From NCBI GenBank assembly GCA_017473265.1, contig JAFULQ010000006.1, positions 1-64,000 of the forward strand: a stretch of DNA of 64,000 nucleotides, in the 5' to 3' direction. Numbering within the stretch: position 1 is the stretch's first letter; each line of letters opens with the position of its first letter. The stretch is from Erysipelotrichaceae bacterium. Its GTDB lineage: Bacteria; Bacillota_I; Bacilli_A; Erysipelotrichales; Erysipelotrichaceae. Shown in pieces: positions 36,988-45,157 of this stretch. A model generated the notes under the pieces. The model was given only the letters and a program-made list of their open reading frames with translations. It had not been told where the DNA came from and made no database searches. The position numbers and the translations under genes were made by a program.

Positions 36988-37908
36988 ATGAATCATTATA
37001 AAAATGGAATTATGGGACTTGTTGTTGCGGATGCACTAGGAGTACCCTATGAATTTAAAAGTAGAGAGAAAATTAAACAAAATCCTTGTGTAGATATGAT
37101 AGGACATGGAACTTTTAATGTAGAAGCAGGATGTTGGTCTGATGATTCAAGTATGACACTTGCTACTCTAGATTCTTTACAAAATGGTTATAACCCTATA
37201 GATATCATGAATAAGTTTATTGATTGGTATAAGAAAGATGCCTATACACCATTTGGAGAAGTGTTTGATATGGGTATAGCTACTGGGGATGCAATGGACA
37301 ATTACCTAAATACAAAAGATATTACGACTTGTGGTTTAACGAGTGAATATAGTAATGGTAATGGTTCTTTGATGCGTATTTTACCAATTTGCATCTATGC
37401 GGTATTGCATCAATTACCACAAGAAGAAGCTATACAAATGGTACATGAAGCATCTAGTTTAACTCATGCACATATGCGTTCTAAAATGGCTTGTGGCATC
37501 TATTATTTCCTTGTGAAAGAGATTATAGATACTAATGAAACTTTATACATTCGCATACAAACTGCCCTTAGAAACGCTTTTACCTACTATAAAAACCATC
37601 CAGAATTAGCACACTATCAACGACTACAATGCATAGATACATTCGCAAAATTACCTGAATCTGCTATTAAAAGTGGTGGCTATGTAGTCGAATCATTAGA
37701 AGCAAGTATCTATTGTTTATTAAACAACAATACCTATAAAGATACAGTATTGCATGCTGTCAATCTTGGTTTTGATACCGATACAACTGCAGCGATTGCG
37801 GGTGGTTTAGCAGGTCTTTATTATACGTATGAAAACATACCTCAAACATGGTTAGATACAATTAAGAAAAGAGAATATATTGAACAACTATGTGAAAAGG
37901 CAGGATAG
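36988..37908 (+). CDS. ADP-ribosylglycohydrolase family protein
   Basis: 306 residues, all-helical fold. Metal-binding motifs 'CWSDDSSMTLATLDSL' near residue 50 and 'LGFDTDTTAAIAGGLAGLYY' near 260 match DraG/ARH enzymes that remove ADP-ribose from proteins or nucleic acids. AGGAGGT precedes ATG 36988. No ADP-ribosyltransferase gene is recognised nearby. Confidence 0.9.
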   Translation: MNHYKNGIMGLVVADALGVPYEFKSREKIKQNPCVDMIGHGTFNVEAGCWSDDSSMTLATLDSLQNGYNPIDIMNKFIDWYKKDAYTPFGEVFDMGIATGDAMDNYLNTKDITTCGLTSEYSNGNGSLMRILPICIYAVLHQLPQEEAIQMVHEASSLTHAHMRSKMACGIYYFLVKEIIDTNETLYIRIQTALRNAFTYYKNHPELAHYQRLQCIDTFAKLPESAIKSGGYVVESLEASIYCLLNNNTYKDTVLHAVNLGFDTDTTAAIAGGLAGLYYTYENIPQTWLDTIKKREYIEQLCEKAG

Positions 37909-37924
37909 AAAACTATCCTGCCTT
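37897..37924. terminator. bidirectional terminator between convergent genes
   Basis: AAGGCAGGATAG-aaaa-CTATCCTGCCTT; both stop codons lie in the arms. T-runs are weak. Confidence 0.7.
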
Positions 37925-38644
37925 ACCTGTTACTTTACGCTTAATTTGACATGTCTTATCTTTACAATTTGCACACTGTAAACGTTTATTCGATCCATAA
38001 TAGAAACGTTCTGGATGCTTAGCATATACCAATTCCCATTGAATCAACACAATACACGCCATAAAAAACAAGCTCCATGTATAAAAACTTTTAATCATAA
38101 TCATCGGTGTAAACATCATAAAATGACCCCAATCATAAATGCGACAATTAATACAACAACGATTCTTCATAATATGACTTTGAAATGGACAATAAAACAA
38201 AATACAAATATAATCACACAAGAAATAAAAAACGGTTAATAAAAATAATTCTGCTTTTCCAATCCAGTTCATCGAATAAACCAATCCAACTAAACCATTA
38301 CCAATTAACCATACCAACATCACTTTCCATGCTTTTTGATTTTGATCTTGTACAAACTCCAATAATTCTAGTTTAGAATATCCTTCAACCTCAACATACT
38401 TCTTCTCTTCACGTTTTAATAATGCCATTGTAATCCTTCCCTTAGGAAACAAATGCTTCAACATCATTAACATAAATACCAACCACAATACATGCATAAA
38501 CGTAAAACCCATATACAATGGTTGCATCGCCAAAGAAATCAACAATTCCTTATCATAAATATACATTCCAAATACTATTACAAACACACTAATACGAAGA
38601 AACAATTTAACCAAATAGTTCTTCATCATCTTTGTCATAATCAT
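37913..38644 (-). CDS. multi-pass membrane protein with Cys-rich motifs
   Basis: 243 residues with about six helices. Two Cys motifs stand out: 'NRCCINCRIYDWGHFMMFTP' in the membrane part and the C-terminal 'CANCKDKTCQIKRK'. They could bind metal or an iron-sulfur cluster. GAGGTG precedes ATG 38644. I do not recognise a named family. Confidence 0.7.
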   Translation of the reverse strand: MIMTKMMKNYLVKLFLRISVFVIVFGMYIYDKELLISLAMQPLYMGFTFMHVLWLVFMLMMLKHLFPKGRITMALLKREEKKYVEVEGYSKLELLEFVQDQNQKAWKVMLVWLIGNGLVGLVYSMNWIGKAELFLLTVFYFLCDYICILFYCPFQSHIMKNRCCINCRIYDWGHFMMFTPMIMIKSFYTWSLFFMACIVLIQWELVYAKHPERFYYGSNKRLQCANCKDKTCQIKRKVTGKAG

Positions 38645-38692
38645 ATGTTCACCTCAAATTAAACATATGTATTATATCAAAAAAGTGATGGA

Positions 38693-39595
38693 TTACTCCA
38701 CCACTAATTCACTACTAACTTTTTTATTCGCAAGCTTTCTACCAAAAATAAAGACAATTAAGCAAACAACAGCTACACCAATCATAGCTAATGCCGCAAC
38801 CATTAACTTACTACCAAACACTTCCATAGCTGGCATTAATACCATTTCAAGTTCATCTAGCGTACTACTTACTGGAAGAGAATTCAAAGAATTACCAAGT
38901 CCAAATACCATACCACCAGTAATAAAATACACCACCGCTAACCAAATAAAACCTTCAAACTTTTCATAGCGACACAAAGCAATTAAACCAGAAAGAATAA
39001 CTGCCACAACAATAAATGGTACTACCCAAATACCAGAAAGCATCATACGAATAGCCGTCAAAGTATCTAAATCCTCTTCTGTCATATTTGGACCACGAAG
39101 ACCTAAAGCCTCTGCATTTGGTAAAGATTCCGCTGTAGACACCATAAATTCACGAGTATATTCTTTAATTAAAGACATATCCGTACCTTCTGGTACTTGC
39201 AAAATACCACATACATAAGGCACATACGCATCCAAATTTTCATCTACAATCTTCTCAATATTTTCCTTCGTAAAAGAACTTTCAATGGCTGTTTCATCTA
39301 ATACACTAAACAAATCATGAACCCATAATTCATACAATTCATCCATTGCATCATCATTTAATAAAGCAGTTAAGGCTACAGGATCCACTCCTTGATTTTC
39401 AAGTTCAACATATGCTTCAGAACCCGGTTCAAACATTTCATTAAAATCCATAGAAGTAAACACAGTCGCCACAACATCTTCCTTAACAAATGCTGTTACA
39501 GAACTTCCAATAGATCCCCCAATCAAAGTACCAAACAACAGAAAACATAGAATCAATGCTAAAATACCACGTAATATATTAAATACAATTTTCAT
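38693..39595 (-). CDS. multi-pass membrane protein of unknown function
   Basis: About 300 residues. An N-terminal helix ('IVFNILRGILALILCFLLFG'), an acidic extracellular part of about 150 residues, then three helices ('VVPFIVVAVILSGLIALC', 'IWLAVVYFITGGMVFGL', 'LMVAALAMIGVAVVCLIVFI'). ATG 39595 lies 6 nt behind GGGGAG; the earlier ATG at 39601 touches that site. Confidence 0.65.
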   Translation of the reverse strand: MKIVFNILRGILALILCFLLFGTLIGGSIGSSVTAFVKEDVVATVFTSMDFNEMFEPGSEAYVELENQGVDPVALTALLNDDAMDELYELWVHDLFSVLDETAIESSFTKENIEKIVDENLDAYVPYVCGILQVPEGTDMSLIKEYTREFMVSTAESLPNAEALGLRGPNMTEEDLDTLTAIRMMLSGIWVVPFIVVAVILSGLIALCRYEKFEGFIWLAVVYFITGGMVFGLGNSLNSLPVSSTLDELEMVLMPAMEVFGSKLMVAALAMIGVAVVCLIVFIFGRKLANKKVSSELVVE

Positions 39596-39655
39596 ATACA
39601 TCTCCCCTTTTTTATATTTTATAAATAATTATAGAAATAGTAAAGATTATTACAT

Positions 39656-39680
39656 AAAAAGAGTCACCCTTCTCGGTGAC
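39656..39680 (-). terminator. terminator of the HigB/HigA-type operon
   Basis: Minus strand GTCACC-gagaag-GGTGAC followed by TCTTTTTATG. Confidence 0.78.
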
Positions 39681-39696
39681 AATATTATGATATATA

Positions 39697-40065
39697 TCAT
39701 TTATTCAAAGATAACAAATCCCTATTGAGAATACTTGTATTTATATTTTCATTTCCTATAACATCTACGCTTGAAGAAACCATAGAATCTCGTTTTCTAA
39801 ATTCAATAACAAGATCACAATTCAATGCATCTGCAATTTTCTTAAGAACCTTAATCGTAGGACTAACCTTTCCTTTTTCCAAACGACTTATATTACTTTG
39901 TTTAATACCACACATTTGTGCTAATTCGCTTTGTGTTAGTTTCAATTCATTTCTTGCTTTAATTAGCTCTTTAATTACTTCATATTCAGGCTGAAGTGCA
40001 TCATATTCTTTTTTTAATTCCACATCTTTCTCTAACTCATTTTTTAAATATTCATTAAATTTCAT
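39697..40065 (-). CDS. XRE-family antitoxin (HigA-type)
   Basis: 122 residues. A helical start, then a Cro/C1 helix-turn-helix 'TQSELAQMCGIKQSNISRLE' and 'VSPTIKVLKKIADALNCDLV'. It would neutralise the toxin encoded just upstream and repress the operon. Its start overlaps the toxin gene by 11 nt. Toxin-before-antitoxin order is the rule for HigBA. Confidence 0.9.
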   Translation of the reverse strand: MKFNEYLKNELEKDVELKKEYDALQPEYEVIKELIKARNELKLTQSELAQMCGIKQSNISRLEKGKVSPTIKVLKKIADALNCDLVIEFRKRDSMVSSSVDVIGNENINTSILNRDLLSLNK

Positions 40066-40420
40066 GTTTGTACCTCCTTATGTAATCATCACGACATTTT
40101 TTAGCATTAACAATTTCACTTCTAGGTGTTTTCATTGTCTTTTTAATAAATCCACTTAATAATACAAGTTTTCCATTTAAGAACGAAAAATATAAAATTC
40201 TGCAAATATTAGTAGATTGTTTTGTTCGCAATTCCCAAATACCATCTTCTAAATACCTAGTATGAGGTAAACTCAATTCAGTTCCCATTAATTCTAACAA
40301 TCCAATATCTCGCAATACTTTTGCTTTCAATTTTTTATCTAAAATACCATCTAAAAAATTCTTTACTTTGCTTATTCCATTCTCATCCACATAAAATTCA
40401 ATTTCCCAATTCAAGTGCAT
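40055..40420 (-). CDS. RelE/HigB-family toxin (Gp49-like)
   Basis: 121 residues. 'DGIWELRTKQSTNICRILYF', 'VLLSGFIKKTMKTPRSEIVN' and 'AKKCRDDY' match HigB/Gp49-type ribosome-dependent mRNA interferases. The start is unclear: AAAGGAG lies only 1 nt before ATG 40420 but 7 nt before an in-frame TTG (40414), and the family often begins with the sequence following that TTG, so 40414 may be the true start. Confidence 0.88.
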   Translation of the reverse strand: MHLNWEIEFYVDENGISKVKNFLDGILDKKLKAKVLRDIGLLELMGTELSLPHTRYLEDGIWELRTKQSTNICRILYFSFLNGKLVLLSGFIKKTMKTPRSEIVNAKKCRDDYIRRYKHEI

Positions 40421-40594
40421 ACTCCTTTACTAATAATATGCACTTTTCATTCATATTATATCATATATGATATATTAAACAATCATTATATTTATATAAA
40501 TATTCTACAAAAATATATCTTTAGGTTCATCTCGAATACGTCTCAACTTTTTCCACATGTCCACATTTTTTATGAAATACGTTTTACAAAAAAT
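40421..40594. other. AT-rich gap upstream of the HigB/HigA-type operon
   Basis: No gene is seen. An imperfect ATATGATATATTA stretch about 40-60 nt upstream of the toxin start may hold the operon's promoter and operator. Confidence 0.4.
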
Positions 40595-40616
40595 AGTGTA
40601 TGGTTACCCATACACT
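40588..40616 (-). terminator. terminator behind the 40615-40809 remnant
   Basis: Minus strand AGTGTATGG-gtaa-CCATACACT followed by ATTTTTTG. It remains intact although the gene in front of it has lost its 5' end. Confidence 0.8.
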
Positions 40617-40809
40617 ACTCTTTAATACCCTTTATTTTCGCTTCTAAGCGATATCCAACACAATCCTCTAGCTTAACACCATCTACACTTATCCACTCAC
40701 TAGAACCCGTAAAACATTCTTTTGAAACATTTACCGCCAATTCATATCCACTACTTTTTATGGAACTAAAGAAAACTTCTATAAATCTTTCATTTTTCTT
40801 TGAGTATCT
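40615..40809 (-). pseudogene. 3' remnant of an unidentified gene
   Basis: An open frame of 64 codons with no start codon: it reads 'RFIEVFFSSIKSSGYELAVN', 'VSKECFTGSSEWISVDGVKL' and 'EDCVGYRLEAKIKGIKE' and ends in the stem of a good terminator. Amino-acid composition looks like real protein, with a stop directly before the frame. It seems to be the C-terminal end of a gene whose front was lost. Confidence 0.6.
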
Positions 40810-40867
40810 TTACCAATATCTATTCATTTTTTTGGTATACTAAAATCAAGAAAATGGAGGATACGCT

Positions 40868-41551
40868 ATGAAAGATGGTAAAAACTACATTCTAGTCGCT
40901 GATGATGATCATCAAATTCGTGAAATTACTCGTTTATTACTTACAGCAGAAGGCTATTTTGTCACTACTTGTGAAGATGGAAAACAAGTATTAGATACAA
41001 TGGATGAAACCGTTGATTTATATCTATTGGATGTCAACATGCCACATATGACTGGAATTGAGGTCGCAGAACACATTCGTAAACAATCGCAAACTCCAAT
41101 CATCTTTTTAACGGCATACTCTAGTGAATCTGATAAAGTGATAGGCTTTTCTGTTGGTGCAGATGACTATATTGTAAAGCCATTTTCCAATGTAGAGCTT
41201 ATTATGCGCATACGTGCCATTTTACGTAGAAGTCAAGTAATTGATGTATCTAAACACAATCAAATCATGATTTGTGACCTTATTCTAGATACAGATAAAC
41301 AGCTAGTATTGCGTAATGAACAAATCATCAATCTTACCTATACAGAGTATAAAATACTAGAATTACTCGCTACAAATAAAAAGAAAATCTTTTCTTTAGA
41401 ACATATTTATCAGAACATTTGGAATGAACAAGCCATTGGTAATGATGCCATTATGGTACACATTAAAAATCTACGTAAAAAACTAGGTGATTCTTCTAAA
41501 AATCCTTTATATATTAAAACCGCCTGGGGAAAGGGGTATTACATTGACTAA
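40868..41551 (+). CDS. OmpR/PhoB-family response regulator
   Basis: 227 residues. Receiver domain with D12-D13-D14, phospho-acceptor D55 ('LYLLDVNMPHMTG') and K in 'DDYIVKPFSNVEL', then a winged-helix DNA-binding domain ('LTYTEYKILELLATN', 'VMVHIKNLRKKL'-like 'MVHIKNLRKKLGD'). GGAGGATA precedes ATG 40868. The kinase gene overlaps its stop. Confidence 0.95.
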   Translation: MKDGKNYILVADDDHQIREITRLLLTAEGYFVTTCEDGKQVLDTMDETVDLYLLDVNMPHMTGIEVAEHIRKQSQTPIIFLTAYSSESDKVIGFSVGADDYIVKPFSNVELIMRIRAILRRSQVIDVSKHNQIMICDLILDTDKQLVLRNEQIINLTYTEYKILELLATNKKKIFSLEHIYQNIWNEQAIGNDAIMVHIKNLRKKLGDSSKNPLYIKTAWGKGYYID

Positions 41552-42563
41552 GAAACCATATAAAACACTTTCTCAAGAAATACTAAAACAAGTTATCATT
41601 AGTGCTATAGTATCCACCATTCTATTTCTTATTTTATCCATTGGTACAACTACCATTATCGGTACCTATAGTTATGATAACCATATTGCCATCGATGACT
41701 TACAATGGATACACTTAGAAAACTTGATAGTTATCATTTCCCTTGTTTTAGCACTAATCGCATTTGTTATTTTATTCATACTACAATTCAAAGAGCATAT
41801 TGCCTATATTCATACCCTAACAACAGGTATTAAAAACTTACAAAACAATCAAGAACATAGTATGGTTCCTTTAGAAGGAAACAATGAATTAACGCTACTA
41901 GCGACTACACTCAATGATGTTGTGACTGCTCAACAACAACTTAGACAAAAAGAAAAAGAATTAACACTAGAAAAAGAAAACTTTATTCGTTCTTTAGGAC
42001 ATGATATTCGTACACCTTTGACTTCTATTTTGGCGTATTCCAACTATTTAACAACACAACCTACATTACCTATAGAAGAACAAAAAAACTACTTAGAACT
42101 TATTCAAAAGAAAGCCCAACAAATACAAGATTTAACAAATCTTTTATTAGATGGACACAAACGCAATGTACAATACTTTGAAGATGGAAAACTATTATTC
42201 ATGCAAATAATAGAAGAATTTGTAGAAGAAATAGAAAATACACTACAAATTCAAACAAATATTCATACATGTCCTTTATTTTCAGGACATTTTGATGTAC
42301 AAGAAATACGCCGTATCTTTGATAATCTAGCATCCAATATCCTAAAATATGCAGATACTACACAACCTGTAACTTTAGATATCACTGTGAATGAACATAT
42401 TTTATGCATTAAACAAAGCAATGCTAAAAAACAGATACAAACAAACGATGGTTATCAAATTGGATTACTTAGCATCCAAAGACTTGCACAAATGTATAAT
42501 GGAACCATCCAAATTGATAACAATGACACAAACTTTACTATTATTATTTCTTTACATCTTTAG
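41544..42563 (+). CDS. sensor histidine kinase with reduced ATPase motifs, TTG start
   Basis: About 339 residues. Two membrane helices (about 16-40 and 60-81), a HAMP-like linker and the phospho-acceptor H153 in 'IRSLGHDIRTPLTSILAYSN'. The N-box is 'RRIFDNLASNILKYAD', but the usual DxGxG and F-box motifs are not seen, only 'NDGYQIGLLSIQRLAQMYNG' at the G2 position. The start is inferred as TTG 41544, 7 nt behind AAAGGGG, overlapping the regulator stop by 8 nt. Phosphorelay with the upstream regulator is expected; the signal is unknown. Confidence 0.85.
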   Translation: MTKKPYKTLSQEILKQVIISAIVSTILFLILSIGTTTIIGTYSYDNHIAIDDLQWIHLENLIVIISLVLALIAFVILFILQFKEHIAYIHTLTTGIKNLQNNQEHSMVPLEGNNELTLLATTLNDVVTAQQQLRQKEKELTLEKENFIRSLGHDIRTPLTSILAYSNYLTTQPTLPIEEQKNYLELIQKKAQQIQDLTNLLLDGHKRNVQYFEDGKLLFMQIIEEFVEEIENTLQIQTNIHTCPLFSGHFDVQEIRRIFDNLASNILKYADTTQPVTLDITVNEHILCIKQSNAKKQIQTNDGYQIGLLSIQRLAQMYNGTIQIDNNDTNFTIIISLHL

Positions 42564-42645
42564 AATTCTTTAGAATTCACTACCAAAATTCTTTATTTTT
42601 ACATGATATTCTATCCTCACAAAGAAGAAAGAGAGGATATTATAT

Positions 42646-42969
42646 ATGTTAACATTCTTTGATTTAATTATTATTATAGCGATGGCATTAATCGCAAGTG
42701 GTCTATTAGCAATTGCTCTAATGTTTTTATCTAAAAACGAAAAAACGAAAAAAATTTGTTTCTATATTACATCAATTCTAGGAATTTATATGGGAACCGT
42801 TGGATTACGCATCCTATGGCCTGGATTTGTAGGACAATGTGCTTTAGCTATAGCAATGATGTTACTATCTATAGCAGCAATCATCGTATTTAAAAAGAAA
42901 ATGCAATATGCACAAATTATGACCACTGTTGCCCTTGTTATTGGCACATGTAATGCATTCTTTATTTAG
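42646..42969 (+). CDS. small membrane protein after the two-component system
   Basis: 107 residues with four hydrophobic segments ('FDLIIIIAMALIASGLLAIA', 'ICFYITSILGIYMGTVG', 'CALAIAMMLLSIAAIIVF', 'IMTTVALVIGTCNAFFI'). Family unknown. It could be the output or a sensor helper of the kinase just upstream. Confidence 0.65.
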   Translation: MLTFFDLIIIIAMALIASGLLAIALMFLSKNEKTKKICFYITSILGIYMGTVGLRILWPGFVGQCALAIAMMLLSIAAIIVFKKKMQYAQIMTTVALVIGTCNAFFI

Positions 42970-42979
42970 TATCAAAACA

Positions 42980-43011
42980 TTAGCGCATAAGACACCTTAT
43001 GCGCTAATTTT
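42980..43011 (+). terminator. terminator of the two-component operon
   Basis: TTAGCGCATAAG-acac-CTTATGCGCTAA followed by TTTT. Confidence 0.87.
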
Positions 43012-43029
43012 ATCACTCATCATCAACTT

Positions 43030-43062
43030 CACATAAAAAGATGTACATCACTGTACATCCTT
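43030..43062. repeat. island terminator repeat, copy A
   Basis: 33 bases shared with copies B and C (45098-45130, 49544-49576). On the minus strand it holds AAGGATGTACAGTGA, which encodes K-D-V-Q-stop for the 43048 gene, and the hairpin GATGTACA-gtga-TGTACATC followed by five T. The stop codon falls in the tetraloop. Confidence 0.92.
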
Positions 43063-43569
43063 TCTAGTCAAATACTTATCTAGCACCTTAAATAAGTTAC
43101 TTCCTTCAATATATCTATTTTCTTTTTCTACCATTTTAACATTCAAATGGACATATGATTTCTTTCTTACATAATCAATTGCATATGTGGCTTTTTCCGA
43201 ATTGGAAACACCCTTTCCCAATAAAACATTTTCAATATCTCTATTAAACCACACCAAATCAAACACATTTCTCAAGCAATACTCTTCTACTTCTTTCATA
43301 AAACTCAATGCTTTTGGAGAATTAACAATATCATCTGTATCAAAACAGTATATAACATATGTATTATCTCCTGTAAACATATTACGAAATTCTTTAATTC
43401 CGTTAATTACACTTTTTTGTTTATATTTATTTTTACCATCCATATATACGACTGACAATTTAACACTCGAATCAATTCTATAAAATTGATGAATTACAGA
43501 ACTCAAATAATACCAATCCGAATTTGTTTTCTTATTTGTTTCAACGCAAAAGATTAATTGAATACTCAT
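43048..43569 (-). CDS. RloB/Toprim-like small protein, partner of the upstream AAA ATPase
   Basis: 173 residues. 'IQLIFCVETNKKTNSDWYYL' places a Glu (E10) and 'YVIYCFDTDDIVNSP' an Asp cluster (D77, D79, D80) as in the Toprim fold of RloB, AbiL-type and OLD-family nucleases; 'LVWFNRDIENVLLG' follows where RloB has its Asn/Glu helix. Probably a metal-dependent nuclease subunit. AAAGGAG precedes ATG 43569, 4 nt after the ATPase stop, so both are one operon. The last residues, RKDVQ, are encoded by the shared island repeat. Confidence 0.65.
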   Translation of the reverse strand: MSIQLIFCVETNKKTNSDWYYLSSVIHQFYRIDSSVKLSVVYMDGKNKYKQKSVINGIKEFRNMFTGDNTYVIYCFDTDDIVNSPKALSFMKEVEEYCLRNVFDLVWFNRDIENVLLGKGVSNSEKATYAIDYVRKKSYVHLNVKMVEKENRYIEGSNLFKVLDKYLTRKDVQ

Positions 43570-43573
43570 TCAC

Positions 43574-44893
43574 TCACTCCTTTCCTTGAAACATTCCCAA
43601 AAAGGAAAAACTCTCAAGATTGAAAGGAGACTTTTCAATCATACCTTTACTATATAAAGCCTTCACACTATAGTTACCGTTCTTAATCCAAGGAACAATT
43701 GTACAATCTCTAGACAAAAAATCAATCGATTTTTTAGAAGACTCTAACACTTCCATAGGGCCTAAATTATGCGTAGTAAAACACAATTGTCCTTTACCAA
43801 ATTTTATAAAATATTCCAACAATTTACACAAGTAAACATCATGAATATTTGCATCCAACTCATCAATAAACACAATATCGCCATTTTCAACATGACACAA
43901 AGCTTTATACAATCTCACTAACTTTTTAATACCTGTACTTTCAAACTCACCATGCAATTGATAATCATCATAAGCAAATACCAAATCACAAAGATAGCTA
44001 TCCTTAAGCTCTTTTCTATCAATATAAATATCTTTTAAATCAGGCTTAAACACCTTAATAAAATCCTTCAAATTACTAACAATATTCTCATATGAAATAA
44101 ACGTTTGTTTCGGAATAATCATATTAGAAACACGCAAATGATTAACACTAAACAAATCAGAAGAATCAATCCTTTGATTTTCTTCTAAATACTCCAATAA
44201 AACATTAAATACATAGTCATCATGAGAATCTTCTTTATCTAAAAATGAATAAACCTTTAAAGAGAATATAATCATCGCAAAAATAGCCTCAGTAAAACTT
44301 GAATCTTTATTCATATCCATCATTACTGCATTCGAAATAAAGCTATCTTTTAAAAGTACAATCAAAGATTGCGTTAACAATAAATTCTTTGTGCTCTCTG
44401 TAATAAAGTCACTCAATTTCTTAGAACTTACACTCAAAGATAAAACTCCATTTTGAGAACAAATAATATTACTCCACTTAGCACTTGAAGAACGCTGCAT
44501 CTCAAGTTTTTCTTCACTAATAATAATCTTACGATCACTAACACGCTTTAAAACTACACTATACTTATAAATACCAAAAACATTTGTTTGATACACAAAT
44601 TCACAAGAAATAGATAACTCATTCGTTTTCTTATTAATCAATTCATTCAACAAAACCAATGACTCTGAATTCGATAAATAATTAGGGTTATTCAACAAAT
44701 TTGTCAAAACACTTACTGCAGTAATTATAGCCGTCTTACCAACACCATTCTCACCATAGATGGCTTTTACTTTGTAATTCGTTGGATCAAAATTATTTTT
44801 AGAAACAACCTTCTTATAAAACTCTAATTCAATTTCCTTATCAATATTTTTAATCCCACACAACCTCAAGCTCAATAAAAATATCTGTTTCAT
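43574..44893 (-). CDS. AAA family ATPase (AAA15/RloA/AbiLi-like), defence-associated
   Basis: 439 residues. Walker A 'YGENGVGKTAI' lies at 46-56 and Walker B 'DIVFIDELDANIHDVYL' near 340, followed by 'GQLCFTTHNLGPME' (switch His). This is the SMC/OLD-like fold of AAA15 ATPases such as RloA, AbiLi and AriA, which guard a nuclease or toxin partner. The neighbouring Toprim-like gene fits this. GGGAGG precedes ATG 44893. It is the first gene of its unit. Confidence 0.78.
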   Translation of the reverse strand: MKQIFLLSLRLCGIKNIDKEIELEFYKKVVSKNNFDPTNYKVKAIYGENGVGKTAIITAVSVLTNLLNNPNYLSNSESLVLLNELINKKTNELSISCEFVYQTNVFGIYKYSVVLKRVSDRKIIISEEKLEMQRSSSAKWSNIICSQNGVLSLSVSSKKLSDFITESTKNLLLTQSLIVLLKDSFISNAVMMDMNKDSSFTEAIFAMIIFSLKVYSFLDKEDSHDDYVFNVLLEYLEENQRIDSSDLFSVNHLRVSNMIIPKQTFISYENIVSNLKDFIKVFKPDLKDIYIDRKELKDSYLCDLVFAYDDYQLHGEFESTGIKKLVRLYKALCHVENGDIVFIDELDANIHDVYLCKLLEYFIKFGKGQLCFTTHNLGPMEVLESSKKSIDFLSRDCTIVPWIKNGNYSVKALYSKGMIEKSPFNLESFSFLGMFQGKE

Positions 44894-45097
44894 AACATCA
44901 TTTCCTCCCGCAGATATTATATCACAATTTTAATAAAATATACATAATGTATATTTTTTATTATAATTTGGTATAAATATTATGATTTTTGAATAATTTA
45001 TATGAATTATTAATAAATTTTCATCATACAAGAACATAACAAGTTTCCTGAATTATTTGATATAAGAATAAAATACTCATTAATACCTACTTCATTA

Positions 45098-45130
45098 CAC
45101 ATAAAAAGATGTACATCACTGTACATCCTT
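45098..45130. repeat. island terminator repeat, copy B, with leftover gene tail
   Basis: Same 33 bases as copies A and C. On the minus strand the bases just before it read VVLDHVEKKDVQ-stop (up to about 45155), close to the MazG-like tail FLKCVEKKDVQ at 63.4 kb, although the helicase gene here already stopped at 45158. It is thus a residual 3' end of another gene plus terminator. Confidence 0.88.
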
Positions 45131-45157
45131 CTTCTCTACATGATCTAAAACAACATC

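Noticed and set aside
40415-40843. Plus-strand open frame of 142 codons
   Set aside because: Rich in I, F, Y and S with no ribosome site or family pattern; it lies antisense to the remnant at 40615-40809 and over the toxin promoter region.
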